Positions 8,415-18,261 of a stretch of DNA of 64,000 bases are shown here, in pieces. Origin of the DNA: an uncultured Bacillota bacterium (lineage in GTDB: Bacteria; Bacillota; Clostridia; Christensenellales; Borkfalkiaceae); NCBI GenBank assembly GCA_949297575.1, contig CASFTB010000003.1, forward strand, positions 45,266-109,265, written 5' to 3'. The translations under genes and the position numbers were made by a program. Position 1 is the stretch's first letter, and every line of letters begins with the position of its first letter. Under the pieces are notes generated by a model that was given only the letters and a program-made list of their open reading frames with translations, was not told where the DNA came from and ran no database searches.

Positions 8415-9797
8415 TTATTCTTTGAACATCCTGTTCAGGCGCTTCGTGATGGAGCGGATGTTCTCGCGCACCGCGCTCCTGGCGCTGCCGCCGATGACCT
8501 TGCGCGCCTCGACGGATTTGTTCGCCCGCACGCGCACGAGGATATCTTCCTCGAAGAGGGAGGAGAAGCCCTGGTAAACGAACAGGTCGAGCCTGTCGAG
8601 CGTCTTGTTGTTCTCGATGCAGTAGCGCACGATCTGGCCGGTAACGGCATGCGCGTCGCGGAAGGGCATGCCCTTCTGCACGAGGTAATCGGCGACGTCC
8701 GTCGCGGTGGAGAAGCCGCCGCCGGCCGCAAGACGCATCTTGCGGGTGTCGAAGGAGAGGTGCTGCAAAAGTTCGGTGAAGATGGACAGGCACCCGAGCA
8801 CCGTCTCTTCGGCGCCGAACAGCGCCTCTTTATCTTCCTGCAGATCCTTGTCGTACGCGAGGGGGATGCCCTTGAGCACGGTGAGGATGGCGGTGAGGTG
8901 GCCGTACACCCTGCCCGTCTTCCCGCGGATGAGCTCGGGGATATCGGGGTTCTTCTTCTGCGGCATGATGGAGGAGCCCGTCGAATATTCGTCCGAAATT
9001 TCGATGAACCCGAATTCGTCGGAGGAGAAGAGGATGAGATCCTCGCAGAAGCGGGAGAGGTGCATCATGATCGTCGAGCAGCAGAAAATGTACTCGGCGA
9101 CGAAGTCGCGGTCGGAAACGGCGTCCATGGAGTTCTGCGAGATCTCCGAAAAGGAGAGCAGCGTCGCCGTCATCCTGCGGTCGATGGGGAAATCCGTGCC
9201 CGCCAGGGCGCAGCTGCCGAGGGGCATCACGTCCGTGCGCTTGTAGCAGTCGGTGAGGCGCTCGATGTCGCGCAGGAACATTTCGCTGTATGCGTTGATA
9301 TACTGCGCCACGGATACGGGCTGCGCCTTGCGCAGGTGCGTATAGCCGGGCATGATATACTGGACGTTGTTGTTTGCGATATCCAGCAGGGTGGTGACCA
9401 GTCCCTTGAGGGTGTTGCACAGGTTGACGATGCTGTCCTTCGTGTACAGGCGCAGGTCGGTCGCGACCTGGTCGTTGCGCGAGCGGGCGGTGTGCATGGT
9501 CTTGCCGATGGCGCCGATGCGCTTGACGAGCTCGGTCTCGACGAAAGTATGTATGTCTTCCGCGCCCTCGATCTGCAGTGTTCCCTTCTCGATGTCCGCG
9601 AGGATGTTGACCAGCGCATCGCTGATCTTTTCCGCGTTCTCCTTGGGGATGATCTGCGTCTCGCCCAGCATCTTGACGTGCGCGATGCTCGCGAGAATGT
9701 CGTGCCAGTACAGCTTGTAGTCGAAAGAAAGCGACTGGTTGAAGTCATCGGCGCTCTTGGCGCTCGGCTGCGTAAAACGTCCTTCCCACAGTTTCAT
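8415..9797 (-). CDS. argH: Argininosuccinate lyase
   Basis: This enzyme cleaves argininosuccinate into arginine and fumarate, the last step of arginine biosynthesis. The 460-residue length is typical. It starts with MKLWEGRF, has the ARSRNDQVATD segment near 110 and the fumarase-superfamily signature GSSIMPQKKNPD near 280, which carries the catalytic serine. It stands alone: argG is not next to it, although the two are commonly adjacent, so either argG lies elsewhere or the pathway is partial. It has its own promoter and tandem terminators and is flanked by genes on the opposite strand. Confidence 0.97.
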   Translation of the reverse strand: MKLWEGRFTQPSAKSADDFNQSLSFDYKLYWHDILASIAHVKMLGETQIIPKENAEKISDALVNILADIEKGTLQIEGAEDIHTFVETELVKRIGAIGKTMHTARSRNDQVATDLRLYTKDSIVNLCNTLKGLVTTLLDIANNNVQYIMPGYTHLRKAQPVSVAQYINAYSEMFLRDIERLTDCYKRTDVMPLGSCALAGTDFPIDRRMTATLLSFSEISQNSMDAVSDRDFVAEYIFCCSTIMMHLSRFCEDLILFSSDEFGFIEISDEYSTGSSIMPQKKNPDIPELIRGKTGRVYGHLTAILTVLKGIPLAYDKDLQEDKEALFGAEETVLGCLSIFTELLQHLSFDTRKMRLAAGGGFSTATDVADYLVQKGMPFRDAHAVTGQIVRYCIENNKTLDRLDLFVYQGFSSLFEEDILVRVRANKSVEARKVIGGSARSAVRENIRSITKRLNRMFKE

Positions 9798-9937
9798 AAT
9801 TTAACTCCCCGTAACTGATTTTAAGCCTATTTCGATTGACTTATTGCGGCGAAAACTGTTAAAATAAATAAAGGCAAAACAGCTGCGCCGCCGCGCGGCG
9901 CGAACGGGTTTTCCCCCTTTCGTTTACGCCTGATTCT

Positions 9938-9966
9938 ATTCTATACCATTTTTAAAAAAAATTCAA
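9938..9966 (-). promoter_or_regulatory. Promoter of argH
   Basis: On the minus strand, -35 TTGAAT (9961-9966) and -10 TAGAAT (9938-9943) are 17 bases apart. The leader is about 135 bases with a GC-rich hairpin (GCCGCGCGGC, near 9889-9898). I do not see a clear ArgR box. Confidence 0.6.
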
Positions 9967-10002
9967 GTTATTTTCTTAAAAAGATTAAAAAGAGCGGTAA
10001 AA

Positions 10003-10497
10003 TTGATTATTTTAGGCATCGACCCCGGGCTGGCGACGCTCGGCTACGGGTTTTTGGAAAAAGACGGGCGCGGGAACGTCTCCGTGCTCGATTACGGCGT
10101 CGTGCTCACGCCCAAAGAGGAGCGCCTGCCCGCCCGCCTTGCGATTCTTGAGCAGGGCATCAACCGGCTGCTGGACGCCCGCCTGCCCGACGAGGTCGCG
10201 GTGGAGGAGTTGTTCTTCACCAAGAATATCACGACGGGCATCTCCGTCGCGCATGCGCGCGGCGTCGCGCTGCTCACCTGCGTCAAGCGCTGCGGCAGGC
10301 TGTTCGAGTACACGCCCATGCAGATCAAGCAGGCGATCACCGGCTACGGCAGGGCGGATAAAAAGCAGATCCAGCTCGTCACGGCGAACCTCCTGCATTT
10401 AAAGGGCATCCCGCGCCCCGACGACGCGGCGGACGCGCTCGCCGTCGCGCTGTGCCATTCGTTCACGTCGCGCCTGTCCGCCTTGTATCAGATCTGA
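10003..10497 (+). CDS. ruvC: Crossover junction endodeoxyribonuclease RuvC
   Basis: This nuclease resolves Holliday junctions together with RuvAB. The 164-residue protein opens with IILGIDPG, containing the first catalytic Asp. VEELFF supplies the Glu, and PDDAADALAVALCH near the end supplies the remaining acids. Start choice: the codon is TTG, since no ATG or GTG lies in frame before the conserved ILGIDPG; the upstream ribosome-binding site is weak. ruvA and ruvB follow on the same strand. Confidence 0.95.
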   Translation: MIILGIDPGLATLGYGFLEKDGRGNVSVLDYGVVLTPKEERLPARLAILEQGINRLLDARLPDEVAVEELFFTKNITTGISVAHARGVALLTCVKRCGRLFEYTPMQIKQAITGYGRADKKQIQLVTANLLHLKGIPRPDDAADALAVALCHSFTSRLSALYQI

Positions 10498-10590
10498 CCG
10501 CGGGGCCTCTTTTCGGGGCGCTTCCGCAGGCCGGTTACAGAATAAAACGACAAAAAGCACAAAATCGTCTGATATTTTAAAGGATTTTAC

Positions 10591-11193
10591 ATGATCGGAT
10601 ATCTCAAAGGAAAAGTGATCTATTCGGAGGAGGGCGTCGTCCTGCTCGAGGTGAACAACGTGGGGTACGAGCTCGTCTGCTCGGGCGCGCTGTTTGCCAA
10701 ACTCGTCACCGACGGGCAGGGCGAGGTGTACACCTGGCTGCAGCCGCGCGAGGACGGCGTCTCCCTCTACGGCTTCGTTTCCCCCGAGGAGAAGAAGATG
10801 TTCCAGAAGCTCATCTCCGTCTCCGGCGTGGGGCCGCGCATGGGCATCGCCGTGCTCTCCGCACTCAACATCGGCGACCTCGCCGTCGCCATCGCGACAT
10901 CCGACCTGAAGATGCTCTCCTCCGTCAAGGGGCTGGGCAAAAAGACGGCGGAGCGCATCGTGCTCGAACTGCGCGAAAAGGTCAGCGCCGGCGAGATGGC
11001 GGGCGCCGCCGCGAAGGGCGCCGCAAAGCCCGCCCCCGCGGAAAAGCTTTCAGACAAGGAAGAGGATGCCGTGGTCGGGCTCATGTCCCTCGGCTACACC
11101 CGCGCCGAGAGCACCCGCGCCGTAAAGGCGGCGATGGAAAGGGGCGCCGATTCCCTCGAAGAGATCGTCATGACCGCGCTGCGCAGCATGTGA
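10591..11193 (+). CDS. ruvA: Holliday junction DNA helicase subunit RuvA
   Basis: RuvA binds the four-way junction as a tetramer and loads the RuvB motor. The 200-residue protein starts MIGYLKGKV, the usual OB-fold opening. Two helix-hairpin-helix repeats are visible (ISVSGVGPRMGIAVLSAL and SSVKGLGKKTAERIVLELR), followed by an Ala/Lys-rich flexible linker and a C-terminal domain III (LMSLGYTRAESTRAVKAA) that contacts RuvB. It lies 93 bases after ruvC and 32 before ruvB. Confidence 0.96.
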   Translation: MIGYLKGKVIYSEEGVVLLEVNNVGYELVCSGALFAKLVTDGQGEVYTWLQPREDGVSLYGFVSPEEKKMFQKLISVSGVGPRMGIAVLSALNIGDLAVAIATSDLKMLSSVKGLGKKTAERIVLELREKVSAGEMAGAAAKGAAKPAPAEKLSDKEEDAVVGLMSLGYTRAESTRAVKAAMERGADSLEEIVMTALRSM

Positions 11194-11225
11194 GCGCGCT
11201 CTGCAAATTGTAAGGAGGAGACCGT

Positions 11226-12287
11226 ATGGGCTTCGGCGAAGATTTTGAAAACGGGTTCGAGGAGCGCCTCGTCATGAGCACGAAAGGGGAGTTCGACGTA
11301 GAGGAGAACGCCCTTCGCCCCAAGACGATGGAGGGCTACGTCGGGCAGAATAAAGTCAAGGAAAACCTCTCAGTCTATATTTCCTCCGCGAAGATGCGCG
11401 GGGAGGCTCTCGACCACGTCCTGCTGTACGGCCCGCCCGGGTTGGGCAAGACGACGCTCGCGCACATTATCGCCAACGAGTTGGGGGTGCAGATCCGCCT
11501 CACGAGCGGCCCGGCCATCGAGCGCGGGGGAGACCTCGCCGCCATCCTGACCAACCTCAACGAGGGTGATGTCCTTTTTATTGATGAGATCCACCGCCTC
11601 AACCATTCGGTGGAGGAGGTGCTCTATTCCGCCATGGAGGACTACGCCCTCGATATCATCGTGGGCAAGGGCCCCTCTGCCAAAAACCTGCGCTTCCCCT
11701 TAAAGCACTTTACGCTCATCGGCGCGACGACCAAGGCGGGCATGCTCGCCTCGCCCTTACGCGACCGCTTCGGCGTCCTGTGCCGCCTCGAGATGTACAC
11801 GCCCGCAGAACTCGCGGAGATCGTCACCCGCTCGGCGCGCACCCTCGGCATCTCCGTGCAGCCGCAGGCCGCCCGGGAGATCGCCCGCCGCTCCCGCGGC
11901 ACGCCCCGCATCTGCAACCGCCTTTTAAAGCGCGTGCGCGACTTTTCCGCCGTCAAGGGCAACGGTGCCATCACCGTGGAGGACGCGCGCTACGCCCTGC
12001 AAAAGATGGACATAGACGAGCTCGGGCTGGACGATACCGACCGCGCCCTGCTGCGCGCCCTCATCGAAAAGTTCGGGGGAGGCCCCGCCGGGCTGGAGAC
12101 GCTCGCCGCCACCATCAACGAGGATGCGAATACGATAGAGGACGTCTACGAACCCTATCTCATGCAGCTCGGTTTTGTCGCCCGCACGCCGCGCGGCAGG
12201 GTCTGCCTCAAGGGGGCGTATGATCATCTGGGGATAAAGATGAGCGAAAAGCAGCGCGTACAGACTTCCATGTTTGACGATGAATAG
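11226..12287 (+). CDS. ruvB: Holliday junction branch migration ATPase RuvB
   Basis: RuvB is the hexameric AAA+ motor that drives branch migration. The protein has 353 residues. Walker A is GPPGLGKTT, Walker B FIDEIHR, and the sensor region contains [20 protein letters not shown], all typical. A winged-helix DNA-binding domain follows ([32 protein letters not shown]). The start is set by AAGGAGG 10 bases upstream. It precedes queA after a 108-base gap containing a possible promoter. Confidence 0.97.
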   Translation: MGFGEDFENGFEERLVMSTKGEFDVEENALRPKTMEGYVGQNKVKENLSVYISSAKMRGEALDHVLLYGPPGLGKTTLAHIIANELGVQIRLTSGPAIERGGDLAAILTNLNEGDVLFIDEIHRLNHSVEEVLYSAMEDYALDIIVGKGPSAKNLRFPLKHFTLIGATTKAGMLASPLRDRFGVLCRLEMYTPAELAEIVTRSARTLGISVQPQAAREIARRSRGTPRICNRLLKRVRDFSAVKGNGAITVEDARYALQKMDIDELGLDDTDRALLRALIEKFGGGPAGLETLAATINEDANTIEDVYEPYLMQLGFVARTPRGRVCLKGAYDHLGIKMSEKQRVQTSMFDDE

Positions 12288-12332
12288 CGGAGTTTATCCT
12301 TCCATCTCCCACTCGATACTCACTTTTTGCCG

Positions 12333-12360
12333 TTGTCCGATGTATTATGCGTGACATAAT
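12333..12360 (+). promoter_or_regulatory. Possible queA promoter containing a palindrome
   Basis: TTGTCC (12333-12338) and CATAAT (12355-12360) are 16 bases apart, with TG just before the second hexamer. The -10 region forms half of the palindrome ATTATG-CGTGA-CATAAT (12344-12360). Similar elements occur before hemZ and sigK. Whether it is a promoter, an operator or both is inference. Confidence 0.45.
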
Positions 12361-12395
12361 GCAGTGTTTTTATCGGCTTCTGCCGCAATTACCAT

Positions 12396-13418
12396 ATGTT
12401 AAAGAAATCAGATTATTTTTATGAATTGCCCGAAGAGCTCATCGCGCAGACGCCCGCCGAACCGCGCGACTCTTCGCGCCTGCTCGTCTATGACAGGGCG
12501 ACGGGCAAGAGCGAACACCGTATCTTCCGCGACATCAGGGAATACCTGAAGCCGGGCGACGTGCTCGTCATCAACAACACGCGCGTGCTTCCCGCGCGCC
12601 TGTATGCCTATACGAAGAACGGGGGCAGGGTCGAAGTGCTGCTTCTGAAGCGGCGCGACCTCAGCGAATGGGAAGTGCTCGTCAGGCCGGGCAAAAAGGC
12701 GAAGGTCGGCGCCGAGCTCGTCGTCTCGGAAGAGCTCTCCCTCACCGTCAAAGACAGAACGGAAACGGGCGAGCGCATCGTCGAATTTCACTTTGACGGG
12801 GTGTTCGAGGACATCCTTTCCCGCGTCGGCTCCATGCCGCTGCCGCCGTACATCCATGAAAAGCTCAAGGACAAAGAGCGCTATCAGACGGTGTACAGCA
12901 AGACGGACGGCTCCGCCGCCGCGCCCACGGCAGGCCTGCACTTCACGCGCGAATTGCTGGAAGAGATCGGGGCGATGGGCGTGCAGGTCGCAGAGGTGTT
13001 GCTGCACGTCGGCCTCGGCACCTTCCGCCCCGTCAAGGAGGAAGACCTGACGCACCACGTCATGCACTCCGAATATTACTGCGTGAGCGAGGCGGCTGCG
13101 AACATCGTCAACGCCGCCAAGCGGGAAGGGCGCCGCGTCATCGCCGTCGGCACCACTTCCGTGCGCACGCTGGAAACGGTGGCCGACGAAAACGGTTTTC
13201 TGCGCCCGTGCAGCGGAGATACGTCCATCTTCATCTACCCGCCGTATACGTTCAAGTGTGTCGACGCCCTCATCACCAATTTCCATCTGCCGGAAAGCAC
13301 GCTCATCATGCTCGTCTCCGCCTTCATGGGCAGAGAAGAGTGCATGCGCCTGTACAGAGAAGCGGTGGAGGAAAAGTATCGCTTTTTCAGCTTCGGTGAC
13401 GCGATGCTGATCGTATAA
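12396..13418 (+). CDS. queA: tRNA preQ1-34 S-adenosylmethionine ribosyltransferase-isomerase
   Basis: QueA transfers the ribosyl part of S-adenosylmethionine to preQ1 in the tRNA anticodon wobble position, forming epoxyqueuosine. The protein has 340 residues and shows family motifs throughout: [20 protein letters not shown] at 9-28, the [15 protein letters not shown] segment, [12 protein letters not shown] near 170, [10 protein letters not shown], and [16 protein letters not shown] near the C-terminus. tgt, which acts earlier in the same pathway, follows after an inserted esterase gene. The start fits; upstream is a short AT-richer intergenic region. Confidence 0.97.
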   Translation: MLKKSDYFYELPEELIAQTPAEPRDSSRLLVYDRATGKSEHRIFRDIREYLKPGDVLVINNTRVLPARLYAYTKNGGRVEVLLLKRRDLSEWEVLVRPGKKAKVGAELVVSEELSLTVKDRTETGERIVEFHFDGVFEDILSRVGSMPLPPYIHEKLKDKERYQTVYSKTDGSAAAPTAGLHFTRELLEEIGAMGVQVAEVLLHVGLGTFRPVKEEDLTHHVMHSEYYCVSEAAANIVNAAKREGRRVIAVGTTSVRTLETVADENGFLRPCSGDTSIFIYPPYTFKCVDALITNFHLPESTLIMLVSAFMGREECMRLYREAVEEKYRFFSFGDAMLIV

Positions 13419-13569
13419 GCGGCACATCTCTTTGTCTCGGTCACGGCCCCGCTCGGCCGCGCACGCCTGTGTACGCTCCCGCGCGGCTTGTGCCGCCCCG
13501 CCGAAAATGCGCGAATCCGCCCTGCGCAGAGAAAGCAGCCGGGCGCTTTCCGTCTGCCCGGAGGTCTGC

Positions 13570-15490
<1,921 letters not shown>

Positions 15491-15574
15491 AGGCGCGAAG
15501 CGCGTCCGTTTGTGTCGAACGGGAGAAATTTGCCGCCCGAAAAGATTTTCTGCGCGGAAAGTGCGGGAAAACAG

Positions 15575-15603
15575 TTGCCAAAACGCCGCAAAAAGGGTAT
15601 TAT
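15575..15603 (+). promoter_or_regulatory. Promoter of yajC
   Basis: -35 TTGCCA (15575-15580) and -10 TATTAT (15598-15603) are 17 bases apart. The ATG follows 48 bases later with AAGGAG upstream. Confidence 0.65.
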
Positions 15604-15651
15604 ATAGGAAAACTGCGTCAAACATTTTTTAAAAAGGAGAACAGGTTCAGC

Positions 15652-16110
15652 ATGCTTTACAACCTTTTGGCCGAAGAGGGCAGCGGCTTCAATGCCGGCA
15701 CGATCGTCCCCATCGTCATCATCGTCGTTATCCTCGTCGCTTTCTTTGTCTGGAGTTTCATTTCCCAGAAGCGCAAGCAGAAGAATTTTGAAGAGACCGT
15801 CCATTCCATCCGCCCGGGCAACAAAGTCACGACCATCGGCGGCGTCATGGGAGAGGTCGTCGAAGTCAACACGGAAGAGGGCACCTTCGTCCTCCGCACC
15901 GGCACCTCCGACGAAGCGAATTGCAGCTACATGAAGTTCGACATGCAGGCGATCTATAAGACGGACGCCAAGCCCGAAGAAGAGCCCGCGAAAGGCGGAG
16001 CCGCAGCCTCCGAAGAACCCTTCGAAGAGGTGCCCGCGGCGCAGGCCGAGGATACCCCCGCCGAAGAGAAGGCGGAAGGGGACGCGGCAGAGAAAACCGA
16101 AGAAAAGTAA
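15652..16110 (+). CDS. yajC: Preprotein translocase subunit YajC
   Basis: YajC is the small single-span partner of SecDF in the Sec translocase. The 152-residue protein has one N-terminal membrane span (IVPIVIIVVILVAFFVWSFI) followed by the YajC core, QKRKQKNFEETVHSIRPGNK then VTTIGGVMGEVVEV. The last ~55 residues form an Ala/Glu/Lys/Pro tail, longer than in many YajC proteins and probably disordered. secD and secF lie about 3 kb downstream on the same strand. A terminator directly follows, so yajC forms its own transcription unit with possible read-through. Confidence 0.95.
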   Translation: MLYNLLAEEGSGFNAGTIVPIVIIVVILVAFFVWSFISQKRKQKNFEETVHSIRPGNKVTTIGGVMGEVVEVNTEEGTFVLRTGTSDEANCSYMKFDMQAIYKTDAKPEEEPAKGGAAASEEPFEEVPAAQAEDTPAEEKAEGDAAEKTEEK

Positions 16111-16135
16111 GCAGCCCCCGGCATAACGGGGCGGA

Positions 16136-16179
16136 CCTCCGCATAGAGATAATAGCGATCTCATGCGGAGGTATTTTTT
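16136..16179 (+). terminator. Terminator-like hairpin that contains the next gene's Shine-Dalgarno site
   Basis: CCTCCGCAT (16136-16144) pairs with ATGCGGAGG (16163-16171), supported by an inner AGAT/ATCT pairing, and is followed by TATTTTTT. The GGAGG at 16167-16171 is the only ribosome-binding site for the ATG at 16180, so the stem masks it. This could end the yajC transcript and also gate translation of the next gene. Confidence 0.8.
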
Positions 16180-16554
16180 ATGCACGGAGAAGGACGCGCG
16201 GCAACGGAGATCGGCAAAAGCATCTGCGTATCGGCGGTGATCACCCTCGCGGCGGTGCTGCTGTTTGCCCTGTTCGTAAAGGTATTTTCTCTCGGGCAGT
16301 CCGTCATCCTGCCCTTCAACCAGGTCATCAAATCGGTGTCCGTCTTTGCGGGCTGTTTTCTGTGTATCCGCGGCGCGCGCCCCGTCTGGAAGGGCATGGC
16401 GAGCGGCGCGGGCACGGCGGTCCTCACCTATTTTCTCTTTGCGGCGATCGCCGGGGAGATCTCTTTCGGGTGGGGCACCGTCCTCGACTTCGCGTTCGGC
16501 GCGGCGGCAGGAGGTATCAGCGGCGCGATCGCCGCGCTCGTCCGCAAAAAATGA
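16180..16554 (+). CDS. TIGR04086-family small membrane protein
   Basis: This 124-residue integral membrane protein has four hydrophobic segments covering nearly all of its length and a short basic C-terminus (VRKK). It resembles the TIGR04086 / YrzE family, which in Clostridia lies beside yajC and the SCIFF genes as it does here. Molecular function is unknown. Its start codon directly abuts a terminator-like hairpin whose 3' arm holds the Shine-Dalgarno site, so expression may be low or conditional. Confidence 0.85.
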   Translation: MHGEGRAATEIGKSICVSAVITLAAVLLFALFVKVFSLGQSVILPFNQVIKSVSVFAGCFLCIRGARPVWKGMASGAGTAVLTYFLFAAIAGEISFGWGTVLDFAFGAAAGGISGAIAALVRKK

Positions 16555-16600
16555 CGGCCGCGCCGCCCGCGCGAGTTTTGTGCGCGGCGGAAAAAAACGC

Positions 16601-16629
16601 TTGCAATTTTTTCTCCTTTGTATTATAAT
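16601..16629 (+). promoter_or_regulatory. Promoter of the SCIFF gene scfA
   Basis: -35 TTGCAA (16601-16606) and consensus -10 TATAAT (16624-16629) are 17 bases apart. AAGGAG lies 10 bases before the scfA start codon. Confidence 0.8.
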
Positions 16630-16658
16630 AGAAAAAAAGCGACAAAGGAGATTTGTTT

Positions 16659-16820
16659 ATGAATAAGATCAAAACGATCGCCCGCCCCGCAGAGCGCAAG
16701 GTCACGGGCTGCGGCGAATGCAGAAGCACCTGCCAGTCTGCCTGCAAGACGAGCTGCACCGTCGGCAACCAGTCCTGCGAGAGAATCACAAGAGAGAACG
16801 ATCCCGAAAAGGGCAACTGA
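16659..16820 (+). CDS. scfA: SCIFF ribosomally synthesised peptide precursor
   Basis: This 53-residue peptide is the six-cysteine-in-forty-five-residues (SCIFF) precursor that is nearly universal in Clostridia. Cys residues are at 18, 21, 25, 29, 33 and 40, with the hallmark core GCGECRSTCQSACKTSC. The leader is the first 16 or so residues. The radical SAM maturase encoded next cross-links Cys to nearby residues, typically Thr, as a thioether. The tail after the last Cys is longer than usual and highly charged. It has a strong promoter and a hairpin before scfB, which would favour more precursor than enzyme. The biological role of SCIFF is not established. Confidence 0.95.
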   Translation: MNKIKTIARPAERKVTGCGECRSTCQSACKTSCTVGNQSCERITRENDPEKGN

Positions 16821-16831
16821 AAAAACTGACT

Positions 16832-16861
16832 TTAAGGGGCAGGTTTCCTGCTCCTTAATTT
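16832..16861 (+). terminator. Attenuator-like hairpin between scfA and scfB
   Basis: TTAAGGGGCAGG (16832-16843) pairs with CCTGCTCCTTAA (16847-16858), with one G-T wobble and a TTT loop, followed by a short TTT. It is a partial terminator candidate allowing some read-through into scfB. Confidence 0.6.
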
Positions 16862-16910
16862 ATGCGGCGCGCGGCCCTGCTCGTGCGCTTTTGTGCGGAG
16901 ATAGTTTGAC

Positions 16911-18242
16911 ATGGTACACGTTTTTGATCACAAGGGACGGTGGTATATCTTCGATTCGGGCAGTGCCTCGCTGCACGAATGCGACGAAAAGGGCGCGCTC
17001 CTGCTGCGCGAAAGGTTGGGGGAGAAGGCGGATACTTCCTCCGTGACGGCGGAGGAGCGCCGCGCGTATGAGGAAGATTTTGCCGAATTGGAGCGGCAGG
17101 GGCTGCTCTTCAAAGAGGAGGTGCGCGTCGCGCCTCCCAAGTCGAACGAGGTCAAGGCGCTCTGCCTGCACATCTGTCACGACTGCAACCTGCGCTGTCG
17201 CTATTGCTTTGCGGACGAGGGTGCCTATCACGCAAAACGCGAGTTCATGAGCTTCGAAACGGCGAAGGCGGCCATCGACTTCCTCATCGCCAATTCGGGA
17301 GACAGGAAGGTCTTGGAAACGGACTTTTTCGGCGGCGAACCGCTCATGAATTTCGACGTCGTGAAGAGGACGGTGCTCTACGCCAAAGAGGAGGCGGCAA
17401 AGCGCGGCAAAAAGTTCCTCTTCACCCTCACCACGAACGGCCTGCTTTTGACCGGCGAAATTGCGGATTTCCTCAACAGAGAGATGGAGAACGTCGTCCT
17501 TTCGCTGGACGGCCGCAAGGAAGTGCACGACGCCGTGCGCAGGACGGCGAACGGGAAGGGTAGCTTCGATCTGGTCATCGAAAACCTCAAAAACTTCGTC
17601 AAGATCCGCGGAGACAAGCATTATTACGTGCGCGGCACCTTCACGGCGAAGAACCTCGATTTCGGCAACGATGTGCTCTTCCTCGCGGACAGCGGCTTCG
17701 ACAGCATCTCCATGGAGCCCGTCGTCACCGATATCCCCGACCTCGCCATCACCGAAAAGGATCTGCCCGCCATCTGCCGCGAGTATGACAGGCTGTGCGA
17801 CGAATTCCTTGCCCGCGAAGCGGCGGGGAAGGGCTTCAATTTCTTCCATTTCAACGTCGACCTCGAGGGCGGGCCCTGCCTGTCCAAGCGCGTCTCCGCC
17901 TGCGGCGCGGGCAACGAGTATTTCTCCGTCGTGCCGAACGGAGACATCTACCCCTGCCATCAGTTTGCGGGGGATGCCGGCTTCCGGATGGGGAACGTCT
18001 TTGAGGGGAAGCTGAACGAGGACATCCGCTCCAAATTCCGCGATTCCTGCCTGTTCACGCGCAAAAAGTGCGATGGCTGCTTCGCGAAATATATCTGCAG
18101 CGGCGGCTGCAGTGCCAACAACTATCATTTCAACGGTGACATCGACGACCCGTACGAGGTCACCTGCGAGATGATGAAAAAGCGCATCGAGGACGGCATG
18201 CACATCCTCGCCGAGCGCAAGCGCAGGGCGGAGCGGGGCTGA
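16911..18242 (+). CDS. scfB: SCIFF peptide maturase, radical SAM/SPASM enzyme
   Basis: This 443-residue enzyme installs the thioether cross-link in the SCIFF peptide. The N-terminal ~80 residues form the RiPP recognition region that binds the leader. The radical SAM cluster is C92-x3-C96-x2-C99 in CNLRCRYC. ETDFFGGEPLMNF is the SAM-binding GGE motif. The C-terminal SPASM domain has many Cys (ACGAGNEYF, YPCHQF, CDGCFAKYICSGGCSANNY, VTCEMM) for auxiliary iron-sulfur clusters. It lies 90 bases after scfA. Function is well supported by motif order and context. Confidence 0.96.
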   Translation: MVHVFDHKGRWYIFDSGSASLHECDEKGALLLRERLGEKADTSSVTAEERRAYEEDFAELERQGLLFKEEVRVAPPKSNEVKALCLHICHDCNLRCRYCFADEGAYHAKREFMSFETAKAAIDFLIANSGDRKVLETDFFGGEPLMNFDVVKRTVLYAKEEAAKRGKKFLFTLTTNGLLLTGEIADFLNREMENVVLSLDGRKEVHDAVRRTANGKGSFDLVIENLKNFVKIRGDKHYYVRGTFTAKNLDFGNDVLFLADSGFDSISMEPVVTDIPDLAITEKDLPAICREYDRLCDEFLAREAAGKGFNFFHFNVDLEGGPCLSKRVSACGAGNEYFSVVPNGDIYPCHQFAGDAGFRMGNVFEGKLNEDIRSKFRDSCLFTRKKCDGCFAKYICSGGCSANNYHFNGDIDDPYEVTCEMMKKRIEDGMHILAERKRRAERG

Positions 18243-18261
18243 ACCCGCAAAGAGGCGCCAT

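Noticed and set aside
8403..9818. A 471-codon open frame on the plus strand opposite argH
   Set aside because: argH motifs fix the coding strand, and this frame runs through the argH terminator and start region.
9798..10002. ArgR operator or T-box before argH
   Set aside because: The leader has a GC-rich hairpin but neither an ARG-box-like palindrome nor T-box conserved sequence could be found.
15491..15574. preQ1 riboswitch near queA/tgt/yajC
   Set aside because: queA and tgt are preceded by short leaders without a recognisable preQ1 aptamer, and the yajC leader shows only a standard promoter.
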